A DNA stretch of 64,000 nucleotides from Mycobacterium sp. 1274761.0. Lineage in GTDB: Bacteria; Actinomycetota; Actinomycetes; Mycobacteriales; Mycobacteriaceae. A program made the translations under genes and the position numbers. The stretch is taken from the NCBI RefSeq assembly GCF_001668615.1, contig NZ_LZMC01000089.1, positions 35,011-99,010 on the forward strand, written 5' to 3'. This document shows, in pieces, positions 34,315 through 42,788 of the stretch (position 1 is its first letter; the number at the start of each line of letters is the position of its first letter). The notes beneath the pieces were generated by a model, which ran no database searches, was not told the DNA's origin, and saw only the letters and a list, made by a program, of their open reading frames with translations.

Positions 34315-34395
34315 ACGTATCGGTGTGAAGGACGAACCCCGTTACGGTCACCGCACAGGTCAGTCACACGACGATCAGCCCGTGAGGAGGTGACC

Positions 34396-35148
34396 GTGAC
34401 CTCTCCCAATCCGACAGCCGAGCCGACCCCGCTTCGCCGACCGCGCGCCGACCAGGCCAGGTTGGTCGCCGACGTGCTGCGGCACCAGATCCACGCCGGC
34501 GGCTACTCCGACGGGCTGCCGAGCGAAAACGAACTCGCGCAGGAGTTCTTCGTGTCCCGCAACGCCGTCCGCGAGGCGCTGGCCACATTGAAAGACGAAG
34601 GCCTCATCGACCGCGGGCCCCGAACCGGCACGCACGTCGCGATCCGTAAGTACGACCACGGGCTCGACGCGCTGGTCGGCTTGAAAGAGACATTCAAGGG
34701 CTACGGGGACATCCGCAACGAGGTACGCGCCACCATGACGCTCGCCGCGCCGCCCTCGGTCGCAGGCAAGCTCCGACTCAGTCCCGGCGAACCGGTCGTC
34801 TTCATCGAGCGGCTGCGATACCTCGGTGAGCTGCCGCTGAGCTTGGACATGACCTACCTGGCACCCGACATCGGTGCGCAGGTGGCAGAACACGACCTTG
34901 AGAGCAACGACATCTTCGCGCTCATCGAGCAGGTCACCGGACAGCGTCTCGGTTCGGCCGGTCTGGCCGTCGAAGCGGTGGCGGCCGAACCGCATTCAGC
35001 GGCGATACTGCAGATTCCCGACACCGCCGCCATGCTGCTGCTCGAGCGGCTCACCCATCTCGACGACGGGCGGCCTGTCGATCTCGAGTACATCCGCATG
35101 CGTGGTGATCGAATCACACTGCGCGGCAATCTTTTGAGGGGACAGTGA
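34396..35148 (+). CDS. GntR-family (HutC/UTRA) transcriptional regulator
   Basis: A 250-residue regulator with a GntR winged helix at residues 15-85 (GLPSENELAQEFFVSRNAVREALATLKDEGLI) and a UTRA ligand-binding domain at about 105-245. The GTG start 34396 has AGGAGG upstream; an in-frame GTG two codons earlier is less well placed. The stop TGA overlaps the ATG of the ferredoxin gene (TGATG), so it heads the operon it presumably controls. The effector should be the substrate or product of the ABC importer/flavoprotein pathway downstream. Confidence 0.88.
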   Translation: MTSPNPTAEPTPLRRPRADQARLVADVLRHQIHAGGYSDGLPSENELAQEFFVSRNAVREALATLKDEGLIDRGPRTGTHVAIRKYDHGLDALVGLKETFKGYGDIRNEVRATMTLAAPPSVAGKLRLSPGEPVVFIERLRYLGELPLSLDMTYLAPDIGAQVAEHDLESNDIFALIEQVTGQRLGSAGLAVEAVAAEPHSAAILQIPDTAAMLLLERLTHLDDGRPVDLEYIRMRGDRITLRGNLLRGQ

Positions 35149-35375
35149 TGGCTCAGGTCAACCAACGCGTCGACGTACCGGTGACGATCGACGAGTCGCT
35201 GTGCATCGAGGGATGCACGCTGTGCGTAGAGGTATGCCCGCTGGATTCGCTGGCCATCAACCCGGAGAACGGCAAGGCCTACATGCACGTGGACGAGTGT
35301 TGGTACTGCGGCCCGTGTGCGGCCCGGTGTCCGACCGGCGCCGTCTTCGTCAACATGCCCTACCTCATCCGCTGA
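35148..35375 (+). CDS. AprB-like 2x[4Fe-4S] ferredoxin
   Basis: A 75-residue ferredoxin with eight cysteines in two sets: Cys19, 23, 26 and 30 (CIEGCTLCVEVCP), and Cys51, 54, 57 and 61 (CWYCGPCAARCPTGA). The second motif closely resembles the beta subunit of dissimilatory APS reductase (AprB), but the C-terminal AprB tail is missing. It most likely passes electrons to or from the flavoprotein at the end of the operon. GAGGGG precedes the ATG, which overlaps the GntR stop by one base. Confidence 0.88.
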   Translation: MAQVNQRVDVPVTIDESLCIEGCTLCVEVCPLDSLAINPENGKAYMHVDECWYCGPCAARCPTGAVFVNMPYLIR

Positions 35376-35389
35376 CCAAGGACACGCAC

Positions 35390-36805
35390 ATGAAACGCAT
35401 ACTCTCCGCAGCCGCTGTCTTCTCTCTTGCGCTTGCCGGCTGCTCGCTGGACTCGGCATCGCAATCCGATGACACCGTCAACGTCGTCGTCGGTTACCAG
35501 TCCAAAACCATCAACACCGTTACCGCCGGAACCTTGTTGCGCGCCAGAGGCTTTCTCGAGCATCGACTCGAGGATATCGGTAAGTCCAACCACAAGAAGT
35601 ACAACGTGACTTGGCAGGACTACGACACAGGCGCACCGATCACCGCGCAGATGGTCGCCGAGAAGATCGACATCGGCTCGATGGGTGATTACCCGATGCT
35701 GATCAACGGCTCCAAGACGCAGGCCAACGAGCGTGCTCGTACCGAACTGGTTTCGGTCACTGGTTACAGTCCCACCGGTTCGCTCAATATGGTGGTCATA
35801 CGGCCGGATTCGACGGCCACCAGCGTCGCAGATCTCAAGGGACAGAAGGTCTCCGCCAGCGTCGGGTCGGCCGGACACGGCACGCTGGTGCGGGCGCTGG
35901 ACAACGCGGGCATCGACCCCAAGAACGGCGTCGAAGTGCTCAACCAGCAGCCGCAGGTAGGCGCGTCGACTTTGGAATCGGGACAGGCGCAAGCGCTTTC
36001 GCAATTCGTCGCGTGGCCGGGACTGCTGGTCTATCAGGGCAAGGCCAAGCTGCTTTACGACGGCGCCGAAGGCAACTACCCGACCTGGCATGGCGTCGTC
36101 ATCCGCCGTGACTACGCCAAGCAGCATCCCGAAGTGGTCGACGCCTTTTTGCAGGCCCAGCTGGACGCCACCGACTTCCTCAATCAGCATCCCCTCGAGT
36201 CGGCCAAGCTGGTGGCCGAGGGCAGCGGGCTGCCCGCAGAGGTGGTGTACCTGTACAACGGGCCAGGCGGCACAAGCTTCGACACCACGCTGAAACCCTC
36301 ACTGGTGCAGGCGCTCAAGGGTGACATTCCGTACCTGAAGTCGATCGGCGACTTTGCCGACCTCGACGTCGACGGCTTCGTCGACGACACCGCGATCCGC
36401 AAGGCCTTTGCCGACCGCGGACAGAACTACGACGCGGCACTCAACGACGCCGCCAACCCGGACGCGGTCCGCGGTCAGGACCCGGTCTGCAACGTCGCCG
36501 TCACCGACGCCAAGCTCGCCGGCGAGGTGTGGATCGACGGCAAGGACGCCACCCAGCCCGCCGCCAACCCGGCCTGCCTGCTGCGGGCCGTACGCGAAGC
36601 CACCGCCCGCGGCGAAAAGGTGCGAGTGGCCTACGTGCCCGATACCGAGTACGGCACACGGTGGTTCGCCGACAAGTCGGTCTGGGTGAAAGACGGCACG
36701 AACTACCTGCCGTTCGGGACCGCCGCCGGCGCCGGCCGCTACACCCAGGTACACCAGGGCGCAGCGGTGGTGGACTATCAGCAGGCGCTGGCGGGTGCGG
36801 TATGA
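35390..36805 (+). CDS. ABC transporter solute-binding lipoprotein (sulfonate/nitrate/taurine type) with C-terminal extension
   Basis: A 471-residue lipoprotein; lipobox LAGC with Cys18. Residues 30-340 have the NrtA/SsuA-like fold (VVVGYQSKTINTVTAGTLL, KIDIGSMGDYPML, DLKGQKVSASVGSAGHGTL). That family is normally about 320 residues. The extra ~110 residues (from about 365) contain DPVCNVAVTDAKLAGEVWIDG and RVAYVPDTEYGTRWFADKSV, which resembles the NosL copper-binding fold, though I am not certain. ATGA overlaps the permease start. It would bind the substrate outside the membrane and deliver it to the permease. Confidence 0.85.
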   Translation: MKRILSAAAVFSLALAGCSLDSASQSDDTVNVVVGYQSKTINTVTAGTLLRARGFLEHRLEDIGKSNHKKYNVTWQDYDTGAPITAQMVAEKIDIGSMGDYPMLINGSKTQANERARTELVSVTGYSPTGSLNMVVIRPDSTATSVADLKGQKVSASVGSAGHGTLVRALDNAGIDPKNGVEVLNQQPQVGASTLESGQAQALSQFVAWPGLLVYQGKAKLLYDGAEGNYPTWHGVVIRRDYAKQHPEVVDAFLQAQLDATDFLNQHPLESAKLVAEGSGLPAEVVYLYNGPGGTSFDTTLKPSLVQALKGDIPYLKSIGDFADLDVDGFVDDTAIRKAFADRGQNYDAALNDAANPDAVRGQDPVCNVAVTDAKLAGEVWIDGKDATQPAANPACLLRAVREATARGEKVRVAYVPDTEYGTRWFADKSVWVKDGTNYLPFGTAAGAGRYTQVHQGAAVVDYQQALAGAV

Positions 36806-37665
36806 CCGCCCCGCCCGCGGTGCTCACACCCGATGAGCCCGCTGTGGCCGTACCGACGGCGCCGGCTCAGCCTGTCAAGCCGCGCCAAGCGTGGATCTCC
36901 TGGCTGATCCGCATCGCCTCGGTCGCCTCCGCGGTCGCACTATGGCAGGTGTTGACGGTCAACGACGTTCGGCTCTGGCTACGATTCGACACGCTGCCGT
37001 CGGTCACCGACGTCGTCACCGCGTTCGGCGCGAAGCTCGGCACCCAAAGCTACTGGCTGGACCTCGGCCAGTCGTTGATCAGGATCTTGACCGGGTTTGC
37101 GCTCGCCGCGGTGGCAGGCGTGGTCACCGGAATCCTGCTCGGTCGTTCCCCGAAGTTCGGCAACGTCTTCGGTCCGCTGACCGAGCTGGCCCGGCCCATC
37201 CCCGCCATCGCGATCGTTCCGGTCGCGATCCTGCTCTTTCCGTCCGATGAGGCCGGAATCGTCTTCATCACGTTCCTGGCCGCCTATTTCCCGATCATGG
37301 TCAGCACCCGTCATGCGGTACGCGCTCTGCCCACCTTGTGGGAGGACTCGGTGCGCACCCTGGGCGGAAACCGTTGGGACGTCATCACCAAGGTGGTGCT
37401 GCCCGGGATCCTGCCCGGCGTGTTCGGCGGCCTGTCGGTCGGCATCGGCGTCGCTTGGATCTGCGTCATCTCCGCCGAGATGATCTCGGGCCGACTGGGA
37501 GTCGGCTACCGCACGTGGCAGGCCTACACCGTGTTGGCCTATCCCGATGTCTTCGTGGGCATCATCACCATCGGCGTGCTCGGCTTCGCGACGTCGGCCG
37601 CCGTCGAGCTGGTTGGCCGCCGCGTCACCCGCTGGCTGCCCCGCGGCGAGGAGAACAACCGATGA
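36802..37665 (+). CDS. ABC transporter permease (SsuC/TauC type)
   Basis: A 287-residue inner-membrane permease with six or so hydrophobic helices and the cytoplasmic coupling loop EDSVRTLGGNRWDVITKVVLPGILPG. The segment RPIPAIAIVPVAILLF is typical of sulfonate/nitrate/taurine permeases. It starts in an ATGA overlap with the binding protein and ends in an ATGA overlap with the ATPase, so the three transport genes are translationally coupled. Confidence 0.92.
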   Translation: MTAPPAVLTPDEPAVAVPTAPAQPVKPRQAWISWLIRIASVASAVALWQVLTVNDVRLWLRFDTLPSVTDVVTAFGAKLGTQSYWLDLGQSLIRILTGFALAAVAGVVTGILLGRSPKFGNVFGPLTELARPIPAIAIVPVAILLFPSDEAGIVFITFLAAYFPIMVSTRHAVRALPTLWEDSVRTLGGNRWDVITKVVLPGILPGVFGGLSVGIGVAWICVISAEMISGRLGVGYRTWQAYTVLAYPDVFVGIITIGVLGFATSAAVELVGRRVTRWLPRGEENNR

Positions 37666-38408
37666 CCGGTATGAGCCTGACCCTGCGCGATGTGGTGCTG
37701 AGCTACGGCGGTGCGCCCGTGGTCGACGGGTTGGATCTCGATGTCAGACCAGGTGAAATCCTCGTGCTCACCGGTCCGTCGGGCTGCGGCAAGTCGACAG
37801 TGCTGCGCGCGTTGGCAGGATTGCTGCGCCCCGACGGGGGAGAGGTGATCGCCGACGGCGCCCGGGTGAGCACCACCTCCCGTGACCGCGCGATGGTGTT
37901 TCAAGACAACGCGCTGTTGCCCTGGCGCACAGTGCAGTCGAACATCGAACTGGCGTTGAAGTTGGCGGGGCGGCCGAGCGAACACCGGCGCGACGAGGCC
38001 CTCAAGTGGATCGCTGACGTCGGGCTCACCGGTTTCGAGCGTTACTTGCCGAAGAGCCTGTCCGGCGGTATGCGCCAACGGGTTCAGCTGGCCCGCGGGC
38101 TGGCCGGCGCGCCGCGCGCAGTGATGATGGACGAGCCGTTCGGTGCGCTGGACACCCAGACCCGCGCGACCATGCAGCGCCTGCTGATCGACACCTGGCG
38201 GGCACACCCCACGACCGTCGTGTTCGTCACCCACGATGTCGATGAGGCGCTGCTGCTGGGCGACCGCATCGCGGTGCTCGGCCGTGCCGGAGAGCCTCTG
38301 CGCGCCCTCATCGACGTGCCATCCCCACGTGTGGCGGAGGTGTCCCGAACGCCGCTGAGATCACAGGTTGTTGCGGCACTGGATCATTCGGCGGAGCTTG
38401 CGGCTTGA
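37662..38408 (+). CDS. ABC transporter ATP-binding protein (SsuB/TauB type)
   Basis: A 248-residue ATPase with Walker A GPSGCGKST (38-46), a Q-loop in MVFQDNALLPW, signature LSGGMRQR, Walker B RAVMMDEP and the H-loop in VFVTHDVDEA. It energises the importer encoded just upstream. ATGA overlaps the permease stop, and its own stop overlaps the ATG of the flavoprotein gene (TGATG). Confidence 0.93.
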   Translation: MTGMSLTLRDVVLSYGGAPVVDGLDLDVRPGEILVLTGPSGCGKSTVLRALAGLLRPDGGEVIADGARVSTTSRDRAMVFQDNALLPWRTVQSNIELALKLAGRPSEHRRDEALKWIADVGLTGFERYLPKSLSGGMRQRVQLARGLAGAPRAVMMDEPFGALDTQTRATMQRLLIDTWRAHPTTVVFVTHDVDEALLLGDRIAVLGRAGEPLRALIDVPSPRVAEVSRTPLRSQVVAALDHSAELAA

Positions 38409-41095
38409 TGGATATCCCGGCAATCGAAGACGCGGTTCGGCTCGACTGCGACGTGCTCGTCATCGGTGGCGGTACCGCGGGCACGATGGGCGCGCTGACC
38501 GCCGCCGAGAACGGCGCCCAGGTGCTGCTGCTGGAGAAGGCGCATGTGCGGCATTCGGGAGCGCTGGCGATGGGCATGGACGGCGTCAACAACGCGGTCA
38601 TCCCAGGGAAGGCCACCCCGGAAGACTACGTCGCCGAGATCACCCACGCCAACGACGGAATCGTCAACCAGCGCACCATCTATCAGACCGCCACGCGCGG
38701 ATTCGCCATGGTGCAGCGGCTGGAGCGCTACGGCGTCAAGTTCGAAAAAGACGAACACGGCGAGTACGCGGTGCGCCGTGTCCACCGGTCAGGCTCTTAC
38801 GTGCTACCGATGCCCGAGGGCAAGGACGTCAAGAAGGCGCTCTACCGCGTGCTTCGCCAGAAGTCGATGCGGGAGAAGATCCGCATCGAGAACCGAATCG
38901 CTCCGGTACGGGTCTTGACGGACAACGGTCGGGCGGTCGGCGCCGCCGCGCTCAACAGCCGCACCGGTGAATTCGTCCTTGTCGGCGCCAAGGCCGTCAT
39001 TCTGGCCACCGGGCCGTGCGGTCGGCTGGGGTTGCCGGCGTCGGGATATCTGTACGGCACCTACGAGAACCCGACCAACGCCGGTGACGGCTACTCGATG
39101 GCGTTCCATGCCGGCGCGGAACTGTCGGGCATCGAATGCTTCCAGATCAACCCGCTGATCAAGGATTACAACGGGCCGGCCTGCGCCTACGTCGCCAACC
39201 CGTTCGGCGGCTACCAGGTCAACGCCAACGGCGAACGGTTCGTCGATTCCGACTACTGGTCGGGCCAGATGATGGCCGAGGTGAAGAAGGAGATCGAATC
39301 GGCCCGCGGCCCTATCTATCTCAAGGTCACGCATCTGCCCGACGAGACGCTGACGGCGCTGGAAGGCATTCTGCACACCACCGAGCGACCCACTCGCGGC
39401 ACATTCCACGCCAACCGCGGACATGACTACCGTACGCACGATATCGAGATGCACATCTCCGAAATCGGTTTGTGCAGCGGGCATTCGGCATCCGGGGTCT
39501 GGGTCGACGAGCACGCTCGCACCACGGTTGCCGGCCTGTACGCCGCAGGCGATCTGGCCTGTGTACCGCACAACTACATGATCGGGGCGTTTGTCTACGG
39601 CGAGTTGGCCGGCACCGACGCCGCATCGACCGTCACCGATATTCCCGCGCCGCAACATCTCCCGTCAGAGCAGATCGCCGAGGCGCATGATCTGATCTAC
39701 CGGCCGCTGCGCCATCCGGACGGACCGCCGCAGACGCAGGTCGAGTACAAGCTGCGGCGCTTCGTGAACGACTATGTCGCTCCGCCCAAGACCGCAGCGA
39801 AGCTCTCGATCGCTGTGCAGACATTCGACCGGATGCGCGAGGAGATCGCAGCCATCGGGGCAGTCACACCACACGAACTGCTACGCGCCGTGGAGGTTTC
39901 GTTCATCCGCGACTGCGCCGAAATGGCGGCCAGGTCATCGCTGACGCGCACCGAATCCCGGTGGGGCCTCTATCACGACCGCAGCGACTTGCCCGACCGC
40001 GATGACAGCGGCTGGCGCTACCACCTGAACCTGCGCAAGACCAGGGACGGTCACATCGAGTTCCTCAAGCGGCCCGTCGCACCGTACTTCGTCCCGGTGC
40101 CCGGGTTCGACGACTTGCCCAGCGGTGAAACCGAACCCATCGCCGTGCGTCAACCCGACCTCGTCGGTGGTCAGGCACCGGCCACCGAGGTGTCGCGGGT
40201 GCGCGACGACTCGGCGGAGCCGCCGCCGTCGCCGCGCATCGCCGATGTCCTGGCCCTCGACGAGCCGACCGTCGCCGATCTGGTGCCCTTCCTGGGCGAT
40301 CCCGATCCCGGCGTGCGGCGCACCGCGGTCGACGTCCTCACCGAACATCTGGCCGACGGCTACGCCGTCCCATTGGTCGAGGCGCTCAGCGATCCGCATC
40401 CCGATGTTCGCAGGATCGCCGCGAACGGCATCCGCGAACTCGTCGAGGTGCTGCCCGATCCCGTGGCGTTACGCCCGCACGTCGACTCCGGGGATCCCGT
40501 CGTGCGCGGTACGGTCGTTTACGTGTTGAGTTCGCGCAGGGTAGGGGAGCGTGACCAGTACCGGCGGTCGCTCACCGACGACGACCACCGGGTCCGCATC
40601 GAGGCGGTGCGCGCGCTGGTGTCCGTCGACGACGTCGACGGCGTCGCCACGGCCTACCGGGACGCCAACCGCGAAGTCCGGATCGCCATCGCGAACGGGC
40701 TGGGAACGCTGCGCGCGGGCGCGCAGACCGTGCGTGCGCTGATGGTCGACGACGACCCGCTGGTGCGCGCAGCCGCACTGGCCGCGATCGGGCTCATCGG
40801 GTGGGACGACGCCGACGTGTCCACGGTAGAGCAGGCGCTGGCCGCGTCGGCGTGGCAGATACGCCAAGGCGCTGCACGGGCATTGGCGGGGGCACCGTCT
40901 CCGTCGGCCGCGGTGCCGCCGCTGTCGCGGGCGTTGTCAGACCCGCACCTCGACGTCCGCAAGGCGGCGGTCCTGAGCCTCACCCGGTGGGCGGATTCTG
41001 AGGCCGCCGCCCGCGAGGCGCTGACCGGCGCGCTGGACGACGGTGACGCCGACGTGCGGGCCTACGCTCGCCGCGCGCTCGCTGCCAGGAACTGA
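38408..41095 (+). CDS. AprA/fumarate-reductase-like FAD protein fused to HEAT repeats
   Basis: An 895-residue protein. Residues 1-590 form an FAD-dependent oxidoreductase of the succinate dehydrogenase/fumarate reductase/APS reductase superfamily: dinucleotide motif LVIGGGTAGT (18-27), HVRHSGALAMGMDGVNN near residue 51 (AprA-like), AVILATGPCG, and TTVAGLYAAGDLACVPHNYMIG. From about residue 610 a run of repeats (DPDPGVRRTAVDVL, DPHPDVRRIAANGI, DPHLDVRKAAVLSL, DGDADVRAYARRAL) makes a HEAT solenoid. The electron partner is likely the AprB-like ferredoxin in the same operon. The reaction is unknown; an organosulfur or sulfite oxidation/reduction is a reasonable guess given the sulfonate-type importer. 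Confidence 0.85.
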   Translation: MDIPAIEDAVRLDCDVLVIGGGTAGTMGALTAAENGAQVLLLEKAHVRHSGALAMGMDGVNNAVIPGKATPEDYVAEITHANDGIVNQRTIYQTATRGFAMVQRLERYGVKFEKDEHGEYAVRRVHRSGSYVLPMPEGKDVKKALYRVLRQKSMREKIRIENRIAPVRVLTDNGRAVGAAALNSRTGEFVLVGAKAVILATGPCGRLGLPASGYLYGTYENPTNAGDGYSMAFHAGAELSGIECFQINPLIKDYNGPACAYVANPFGGYQVNANGERFVDSDYWSGQMMAEVKKEIESARGPIYLKVTHLPDETLTALEGILHTTERPTRGTFHANRGHDYRTHDIEMHISEIGLCSGHSASGVWVDEHARTTVAGLYAAGDLACVPHNYMIGAFVYGELAGTDAASTVTDIPAPQHLPSEQIAEAHDLIYRPLRHPDGPPQTQVEYKLRRFVNDYVAPPKTAAKLSIAVQTFDRMREEIAAIGAVTPHELLRAVEVSFIRDCAEMAARSSLTRTESRWGLYHDRSDLPDRDDSGWRYHLNLRKTRDGHIEFLKRPVAPYFVPVPGFDDLPSGETEPIAVRQPDLVGGQAPATEVSRVRDDSAEPPPSPRIADVLALDEPTVADLVPFLGDPDPGVRRTAVDVLTEHLADGYAVPLVEALSDPHPDVRRIAANGIRELVEVLPDPVALRPHVDSGDPVVRGTVVYVLSSRRVGERDQYRRSLTDDDHRVRIEAVRALVSVDDVDGVATAYRDANREVRIAIANGLGTLRAGAQTVRALMVDDDPLVRAAALAAIGLIGWDDADVSTVEQALAASAWQIRQGAARALAGAPSPSAAVPPLSRALSDPHLDVRKAAVLSLTRWADSEAAAREALTGALDDGDADVRAYARRALAARN

Positions 41096-41357
41096 CGCGG
41101 CGGGCGCGGCTCAGTTCGAGGCGCTACCGACATCGCAAAAGGATTTCAACGACGAATTCCAACGGTTTGTCGATCCGTCATCCTCGGCAGCAGCACTTCG
41201 TTCCCCCCGCTAGCGCAATTTCTTCAACTGCGATCGTGCGGGATGATCGGCACGTGTTCGCGCGTTCAATAACGCAAAGGTGCGATGTTGGGCGTCGGAT
41301 CCACGAAGCACAAGCTGATCGGATTGGTGGTGAGAGTTGCCTGGCCCGGCCGATGAT

Positions 41358-42044
41358 ATGACTGCCATTGTGGCGTCCGGCTCTCGTCGCATCGACGGTC
41401 GCGGGGTTATCGAGAGCGCATTTGAGCTGTTGGACCACGTCGGTGCGTTGGAACCGGTACGGCTGCTCGACCTGGCGAACGCGAGCGGGATACCGCGGGA
41501 GACGGTACGTCGACTGCTGCAGCAGTTGATCGCAGTGGGAGCGGTCAGTCGCGAAGGTAACCGGTATCGGCTCGGCGCGAGCTTGCTGGGGCTGGGCGCA
41601 CGGGTGAGCCCGGAGCGTCGACTGCGGGTGGCCGCCCGGCGGCCGATCGCCGAACTCGCAATGGCCACTGGCGCCGCTGTTCAGCTATCTGCGGTGATTG
41701 GTGGCGAAGCAGTATTCTTGGACGCGGTGGAGGCTCGGATTCCGTTGGGATTCATAGCTGAACCCGGAGCTCGGGTACCGCCCGGCACGGCGGCTGCGCG
41801 TGCCCACAGTGAATTGGTCCGCGCCGCACCGATCGTGGATGCCGGCGAGGTGCTGGCAAATCTAAGCTGTGTCGCGGTGGCGATTCCGCTGGGAAACAAT
41901 GGAGCGGCGGCCGTGTCGGCGCTTGTCGCGGAACGCCGCCCACCGCTCGGACTGCTGGCTGCGACAAGGGCCACCGGCGCCCGTATCGCCAGCCTCATTC
42001 GTGCCCCTGAAACGGTGTCCGCCCGAGAAAAGCTCACTGAGTGA
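41358..42044 (+). CDS. IclR-like transcriptional regulator
   Basis: A 228-residue regulator with an IclR-type winged helix at about residues 15-75 (LLDLANASGIPRETVRRLLQQLIAVGAVSREGNRYRLG) and a shortened effector domain (AVQLSAVIGGEAVFLDAVEAR). It lies just upstream of the catabolic-type cluster and probably regulates it. The upstream 260 bp contain GCGTT-CAAT-AACGC, a possible operator. No ribosome site is clear at ATG 41358, so the exact start is uncertain. Confidence 0.75.
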   Translation: MTAIVASGSRRIDGRGVIESAFELLDHVGALEPVRLLDLANASGIPRETVRRLLQQLIAVGAVSREGNRYRLGASLLGLGARVSPERRLRVAARRPIAELAMATGAAVQLSAVIGGEAVFLDAVEARIPLGFIAEPGARVPPGTAAARAHSELVRAAPIVDAGEVLANLSCVAVAIPLGNNGAAAVSALVAERRPPLGLLAATRATGARIASLIRAPETVSAREKLTE

Positions 42045-42453
42045 GCGCCGGTTTGCCGCTGGGCAAGGTCAATTCTTAGCGTCACTAGTGTGCAATGCGG
42101 CGGCAGCGGTTTCGGCGCCTGTCGCGGGGCTGCACCTTGGGCGGCCAGTCCTTCGCTTCGCGTTCACCCGCAGATTGGGCAGTATCAAAGCCTTTTCCTA
42201 AGTGAGGGTTTGGGCGACCGCAGCACTTACCGTCGATAACGTCGTGGTTCGGCGCTGCACGATGACTCGCCGCGACTCGTCTGAACGCCTTTCGGTGTGT
42301 GGATGGTGGATGCTCTCATCATCGCATGGCTGATCACGTTCATCACACAGCGCACTATCCTCAAACCAGACGCTTCTACACCGCGAAAGGGTGACCTGCG
42401 AGAAGCCCACCCAGTGGGCGCAGGCTCGGGGTTGGTCCCCGCCGCTTCTTAAT

Positions 42454-42467
42454 GTCACAAATGTGAC
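42454..42467. promoter_or_regulatory. Palindrome GTCACA-AA-TGTGAC
   Basis: A perfect 6-2-6 inverted repeat ending 7 nt before the ATG (42475) of the decayed TPP-enzyme gene. It could be the operator of the ancestral operon. The upstream 400 bp (42045-42453) has low GC and no gene I can support. Confidence 0.45.
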
Positions 42468-42474
42468 GGGAGCA

Positions 42475-42788
42475 ATGACAGCCAAGAGTGGTACCGCGGT
42501 GTTGCTGAAACTGCTCGAATCTCAGGGCAGGGGCTGCATTTTCGCGTCTCCCATCGCTGTGATGGCGCCAGTATGGGAGGCCATTGCGCGGCACGGGAAT
42601 GACATGAAGCATCCCAAAGCCCGAATCTCGTTAACTATTACCGCGATAGCGCCGCGGTCCGCGAACAAGATTTCGTCGCAACGTGATTCAACCCCCGCGA
42701 CTACGTAAAACAGGCATTGCAGCGGGCGCTAGAGGCCGTCGTGTCAGGCGAGGCGTGCTGGACGTCGTCGCCAACCCGTAGGAGACAG
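42475..42788 (+). pseudogene. Remnant of a thiamine-pyrophosphate-dependent (acetolactate-synthase-like) enzyme
   Basis: From ATG 42475 the frame reads MTAKSGTAVLLKLLESQG, then IFASPIAVMAPVWEA, the typical start of TPP-dependent decarboxylase/synthase proteins, and breaks near 42625. In another frame NYYRDSAAVREQDFVAT (42633 on), an internal TGA, then FNPRDYVKQALQRALEAVVSGEA, and in a third frame VLDVVANP plus a stop at 42778-42780, match the C-terminal end of such enzymes. A large central deletion and at least two further frame breaks are implied. The stop precedes the ribosome site of the BBE oxidase gene, so this was probably the first gene of that operon. Confidence 0.65.

Noticed and set aside
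38408..40180. Calling the flavoprotein a genuine dissimilatory APS reductase (aprA)
   Set aside because: Motif similarity alone is not enough: the ferredoxin lacks the AprB tail, the protein carries HEAT repeats, and no sulfate-respiration genes are nearby.
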